A stretch of DNA of 64,000 nt from Limnochordia bacterium (lineage in GTDB: Bacteria > Bacillota > Limnochordia > DUMW01), in assembly GCA_023230925.1 (NCBI GenBank), contig JALNWK010000008.1:9629-73628 (forward strand), in the 5' to 3' direction. The position numbers were made by a program, and so were the translations under genes. Within the stretch, counting starts at the first letter, position 1. Every line of letters starts with the position of its first letter. The notes below the pieces were generated by a model. The model made no database searches, was not told where the DNA came from, and saw only the letters and a program-made list of their open reading frames with translations. This document shows, in pieces, positions 61,151 through 64,000 of the stretch.

Positions 61151-62773
61151 ATGGAACAAAGAACAGCCGAACAGATCGCAACTGAGTTCATGAAGCCGAT
61201 TTATGGGTTTTGCCTAAAACGATGCGCAAACCCGCAGGATGCAGAGGATTTGACGCAAGAGATCTGCCTAAGAATGTATCGCACGTTGCTAGAACGCGAT
61301 GACATTGAGTCGATCGACCGTTTTGTATGGACAGTCGCACATAACGCACTGGCCAACTACTACCGTGGGAGACAAAGAAGCGGTATAGGTGCACCCATGG
61401 AGGAACTCTTAGAAACATTGCCCTCCAATGATGATGTCTTCCTTAGTGTGGTTCAGAGGGAAACACAGGCAAAACTCCATGCCGAGATTGCTTATTTAGC
61501 CAAGCTACAAAGACAGATCGTAATCATGTATTATTACGAAAACAAAAAGCAGGCTGAAATAGCTAAAGCGCTAGATTTACCACTGGGGACTGTAAAGTGG
61601 CATCTGTTCGAAGCAAAGAGGGATCTGAAAAGGGGTATGAGGACGATGAGAAATCCTAGCGAACTGAAATTCGACCCGATTAGATTTGGACTATGCGGAT
61701 TCAGTGGGTCAATCGGTACCAAAGGCGGAAGTAACAACTTTTTCCGTGGTACACTCCCGCAGAACATTGTTTATTTAGTACGACACGATGCAAAAACAGT
61801 CAATGAAATTGCCCAATGTCTCGGTGTCTCTCCCGTTTTTGTGGAGAGTGAAGCGGAGTATCTTGAGGAGTACGGATTTCTGTTTCGACAAGGCACTAGA
61901 TACCTAGCTAACATGCTCATCGATGAACCGACCACAGAGCAAAACCTGATGCAAAGCAACATGTACCAACAAGCGGCAAGATTATTTGCAAACGAGTTGT
62001 ATGACGAGCTGATTACGAGCGGTGCTCTAAATGATCAGGGTGTATTCTTTCCCAATAACGATCACAATTTTGCGCAGTGGTCTCTGATTCCATACATTGC
62101 TGCATATAGCGGGGAGAAGGATGCTTCGATTTCGTTTGAGGAGGTTGCGACAATTCGTCCCGACGGTGGACACAACATTACCTACGCCTCAATATTCAAT
62201 CCTAATATGGAACCGCCCAAATACATGGAAAGTATGAAGAACTGGTGCGGGCCCTGCTGGAACGGTAACCATGACCTACTTCTATGGACGATCGATACAG
62301 AGTGGTCAACCAAGCGAATTGGCGATAGCTACCAAGAAACGGTAAAACGGGATCTATCTTTGTTCGAGCGGTTTATGAGTGGAGATCAGCTTTCTCCAGA
62401 TGAGTTCGCTTACATGGCTGAAAAAGGGTATCTCACAACTAATGGCAAACCTGACGAGTTCTTCACAGCATCACTGCAAATTGTGTGGCTCAACAATGAG
62501 GCAAAGCAGAGATTGCTGGGGATCGGCGAGGGAATCAAAGAGAAGTACCGGGCAAAATTTGATGAACTAAAAGCTCCGTTTGTCTCGTTAGTCTTGGAGA
62601 ACACTCCCAAGCATCTGCGGAAAATGCAGAGCTACACAATGCAGTATATTTTTCATGCCGACGGATGGTTCATCTTGCACTGCTTGAAGGAGCTTGTTGG
62701 AAATGGCAAACTCAAGTTACCCACTGAAGAACAAAAGAGATCGCTAACCACGATAATTGTGACGGGTAGATGA
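61151..62773 (+). CDS. sigma-70 family factor with large C-terminal domain
   Basis: A 540-residue protein. Residues 1-80 are sigma region 2 (CANPQDAEDLTQEICLRMYR; FVWTVAHNALANYYRGRQR), about 105-165 region 4 (QRQIVIMYYYENKKQAEIAK, LDLPLGTVKWHLFEAKRDLK). Residues about 195-255 form a second helix-turn-helix (VNEIAQCLGVSPVFVESEAE). The last 280 residues are an unrecognised domain with a WCGPCW motif at residues 365-370. Start is the ATG after AAGGAGAT; the longer frame lies upstream of that RBS. The extra domain may sense a signal directly, as no anti-sigma gene is adjacent. Confidence 0.82.
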   Translation: MEQRTAEQIATEFMKPIYGFCLKRCANPQDAEDLTQEICLRMYRTLLERDDIESIDRFVWTVAHNALANYYRGRQRSGIGAPMEELLETLPSNDDVFLSVVQRETQAKLHAEIAYLAKLQRQIVIMYYYENKKQAEIAKALDLPLGTVKWHLFEAKRDLKRGMRTMRNPSELKFDPIRFGLCGFSGSIGTKGGSNNFFRGTLPQNIVYLVRHDAKTVNEIAQCLGVSPVFVESEAEYLEEYGFLFRQGTRYLANMLIDEPTTEQNLMQSNMYQQAARLFANELYDELITSGALNDQGVFFPNNDHNFAQWSLIPYIAAYSGEKDASISFEEVATIRPDGGHNITYASIFNPNMEPPKYMESMKNWCGPCWNGNHDLLLWTIDTEWSTKRIGDSYQETVKRDLSLFERFMSGDQLSPDEFAYMAEKGYLTTNGKPDEFFTASLQIVWLNNEAKQRLLGIGEGIKEKYRAKFDELKAPFVSLVLENTPKHLRKMQSYTMQYIFHADGWFILHCLKELVGNGKLKLPTEEQKRSLTTIIVTGR

Positions 62774-63013
62774 TGAAAGGCAATTGTAGGTTGGTCACCG
62801 CAGACATTTCCCGGGATGTGTCACGACCCATTCTTGGTCCCATCGAGGGGACCAAGAATGGGTATGGAGATATGGTTATTATCAGCATTGAAAGGTACCA
62901 ACGACGCTTGTCGTAAGCCCAAGGTCGCCGAGGAGCGGGTGGCTGAAGAAAGAACCCTCACATGGAGAGACTTTTTTGAAGGGTACAAAAGACAAATACA
63001 ATGTGTAGCTTGA
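62770..63013 (+). pseudogene. decayed Phd/YefM-family antitoxin gene
   Basis: The frame from 62770 reads ISRDV..., then TKNGYGDMVIISIERYQRRL, the central signature of Phd/YefM antitoxins, and hits a stop at 62914. The C-terminal part continues in another frame as KVAEERVAEERTLTWRDFFE. The N-terminal DNA-binding part is degraded. The ATG overlaps the sigma-factor stop. No intact toxin gene follows. Confidence 0.65.
62826..62863. repeat. perfect 16-bp inverted repeat inside the antitoxin relic
   Basis: ACCCATTCTTGGTCCC and its exact complement flank a 6-base loop (atcgag). The right arm encodes the conserved Thr-Lys-Asn-Gly of the antitoxin; the left arm looks like an inverted copy of it. There is no T-run after it. 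Confidence 0.8.
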
Positions 63014-63839
63014 TATCAACCCGGTTTTGTTGTGAGCAACCATTCTTCAGGAAAAACGCCCGAGCATGCGCTCGTTAATGAACGACGTGGATCGCGGGAA
63101 AAGTCCAAGAAATTGTCCGCACCCCCTTCCCTAAACTTCTCGATTGCCAAACACAGAAATCAGGCTCCGGGGATCGCAGTTTTCGGTCTGTCATTCATTT
63201 CACTCTTTGCTGGGATGCTAACTGCTAAGAACAAAACCAGCTCACTTGTTCACATCCCCACTTACGTCCAGCGATTTCCTCCTCCGGTATACGCTTCCGC
63301 TGCTACCCATGAACACACTACAGATTACCGTGTGCTTGTTCGTCGCATTCTTTCTTGGATTGACCATTAGTATGAATGTACCACTCGCAATCGTAGTGTT
63401 AATCCCAGCCGCCGTTTTGTTTATTGGGATCGCTTACTTTCTGGTAGTTTGCTCAACGACAAGCAAGTCGGCGATGTCTGTGGTGCCTTGTTAACCAATC
63501 TAAACGCATGGCTTTCTGGCACTTGGTTTGATCTTGATTTGGTCGGTAGCCATCCTGTTGTTTACTACCAAGATGAATAGTGACAATGTCTAAATGCCAA
63601 GAGCTTAGTACACATACCTGGCCGCGCCGTACGACAGGCTGCTCTTAGTCTCCAAAGAACATCCGCAAAACTCGATGGCCTAGCCATTCACTCAGATCTA
63701 TCCCGGGCCCAACAGTATCTCTTCAATACCCTGTGCAGTCCCAGACCCTTAGCATTACCTATCGGGCCTGGGATTTCCAACGATTTCCCTGTGAAATATC
63801 ACTCCCAGCAGTTATTTTTCAAAATACCACGATTATCCC
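63014..63839. other. non-coding or decayed stretch
   Basis: About 0.8 kb with no intact gene. Two plus-strand frames are hydrophobic: from 63309 (MNTLQITVCLFVAFFLGLTI, then PLAIVVLIPAAVLFIGIAYF) and near 63505-63590 in another frame (FLALGLILIWSVAILLFTTK, ending at a stop). Together they may be the remains of one small membrane protein. No ribosome binding site was found. Confidence 0.35.
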
Positions 63840-63868
63840 TTGCATTTAATTGGGTTTCATAATAAGAT
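63840..63868 (+). promoter_or_regulatory. SigA-type promoter of ParB-like gene, copy 2
   Basis: TTGCAT, 17-base spacer, TAAGAT, seven bases before the first leader hairpin, the same distance as in copy 1. Confidence 0.7.
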
Positions 63869-63875
63869 ATAGAAG

Positions 63876-63913
63876 GCGGGGAGAAATTTATCCCGCGGGT
63901 CGGTCTTCGACCC
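63876..63913 (+). promoter_or_regulatory. two tandem leader hairpins, copy 2
   Basis: Hairpin 1 is GCGGGG...TCCCGC (63876-63896), almost identical to copy 1. Hairpin 2 is GGGTCG-GTCTT-CGACCC (63897-63913). Relative to copy 1 the two inner base pairs changed from A-U and C-G to C-G and G-C, keeping the stem. Confidence 0.7.
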
Positions 63914-63949
63914 ACTATAGCCACACTGATTTAGAAAGGAGGATCCGAT

Positions 63950-64000
63950 ATGTTATTTCGTCGTCAGAACAAAGTGCTATCTTTCGAGCAAGAAAGGACC
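63950..64000 (+). CDS. small ParB-like protein, copy 2 (partial, runs off window)
   Basis: The first 17 codons read MLFRRQNKVLSFEQERT, closely matching the start of the gene at 58105 (MLFRRKKVLSFDQERT). ATG behind AAAGGAGG. The gene continues beyond the right edge, so it cannot be judged whether it is intact. Confidence 0.75.
   Translation, partial: MLFRRQNKVLSFEQERT

Noticed and set aside
63032..63370. 112-codon plus-strand frame in the right-hand spacer
   Set aside because: No ribosome binding site, odd composition and no family resemblance; the hydrophobic frames nearby look decayed.
1..64000. CRISPR arrays, rRNA, tRNA genes or insertion sequences
   Set aside because: None seen: no regularly spaced repeats, no tRNA cloverleaf or rRNA sequence recognised by eye, and no transposase gene. 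Small RNA genes could be missed without a covariance search.

Overview
The window looks like a chromosomal segment from a spore-forming member of the Bacillota (Firmicutes). It carries codY, the spoIIAA-spoIIAB-sigF operon, spoIIM, a DacF-type carboxypeptidase, an RsfA-like regulator and the classic rimP-nusA-ylxRQ-infB-rbfA and rpsO-pnp runs. It also carries a TonB-ExbB-ExbD module in one operon with a long SLH/coiled-coil protein that ends in a hydrophobic helix. That combination points to an organism with two membranes, possibly a Limnochordia/Hydrogenispora-like deep-branching lineage; the lineage is inference, the gene content is seen. Apart from the last 4 kb the DNA is densely coding and mostly on the minus strand. 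Many start codons are GTG or TTG, chosen here because a good ribosome binding site (RBS) precedes them.

Layout. 1-7.6 kb (minus): a promoter drives a DUF134 regulator, a radical SAM/SPASM enzyme, miaB and a PRC-barrel protein, followed by mutS and mutL (mutL runs off the left edge). 7.6-9.7 kb: small proteins, including a LysM protein and an RsfA-like regulator. 9.7-10.9 kb: codY with a consensus promoter and a leader of about 350 nt that holds a possible 19-codon peptide. 10.9-17.5 kb (minus): a six-gene envelope operon, exbB-exbD-tonB-cohesin-like exported protein-SLH/coiled-coil protein-small membrane protein. 17.5-18.7 kb: no intact gene. 18.7-21.1 kb (plus): a ROK regulator and a split ChrA transporter. 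21.1-33 kb (minus): acetyltransferase, PHP phosphoesterase, the sporulation/nucleoside block (spoIIM-xerD-deoB-pdp-dacF-spoIIAA-spoIIAB-sigF), EndoQ and DUF3866. 33-36.5 kb (minus): an M20-type peptidase and a four-subunit 2-oxoacid:ferredoxin oxidoreductase.

36.6-48 kb (minus) is the translation and RNA-processing block pnp, rpsO, ribF, truB, nrnA, rbfA, ylxP, infB, ylxQ, ylxR, nusA, rimP and a small unknown gene. 48-53 kb holds unknown proteins, a PHP phosphatase, a DUF815 ATPase, a metallophosphoesterase and an HD hydrolase, several with clear SigA-type promoters. 53-56.1 kb (minus) is a PspC/LiaF-like envelope-stress cluster plus PIN and DUF2007 proteins. 56.2-60.5 kb (plus) has a radical SAM protein with a C-terminal helix-hairpin-helix, a small ParB-like protein, bioY under a BirA operator, and rlmD. 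60.5-64 kb is accessory: an AraC pseudogene, a sigma factor with a large extra C-terminal region, a decayed Phd/YefM antitoxin, and the start of a second copy of the ParB-like gene.

The two most interesting signals are (1) the TonB/SLH-coiled-coil operon, which resembles an outer-membrane energising and tethering unit in an endospore former, and (2) the two ParB-like gene copies 5.8 kb apart, which share a promoter and two tandem 5'-leader hairpins. The second hairpin keeps its pairing through two compensating base-pair changes, so it is a candidate structured RNA element.
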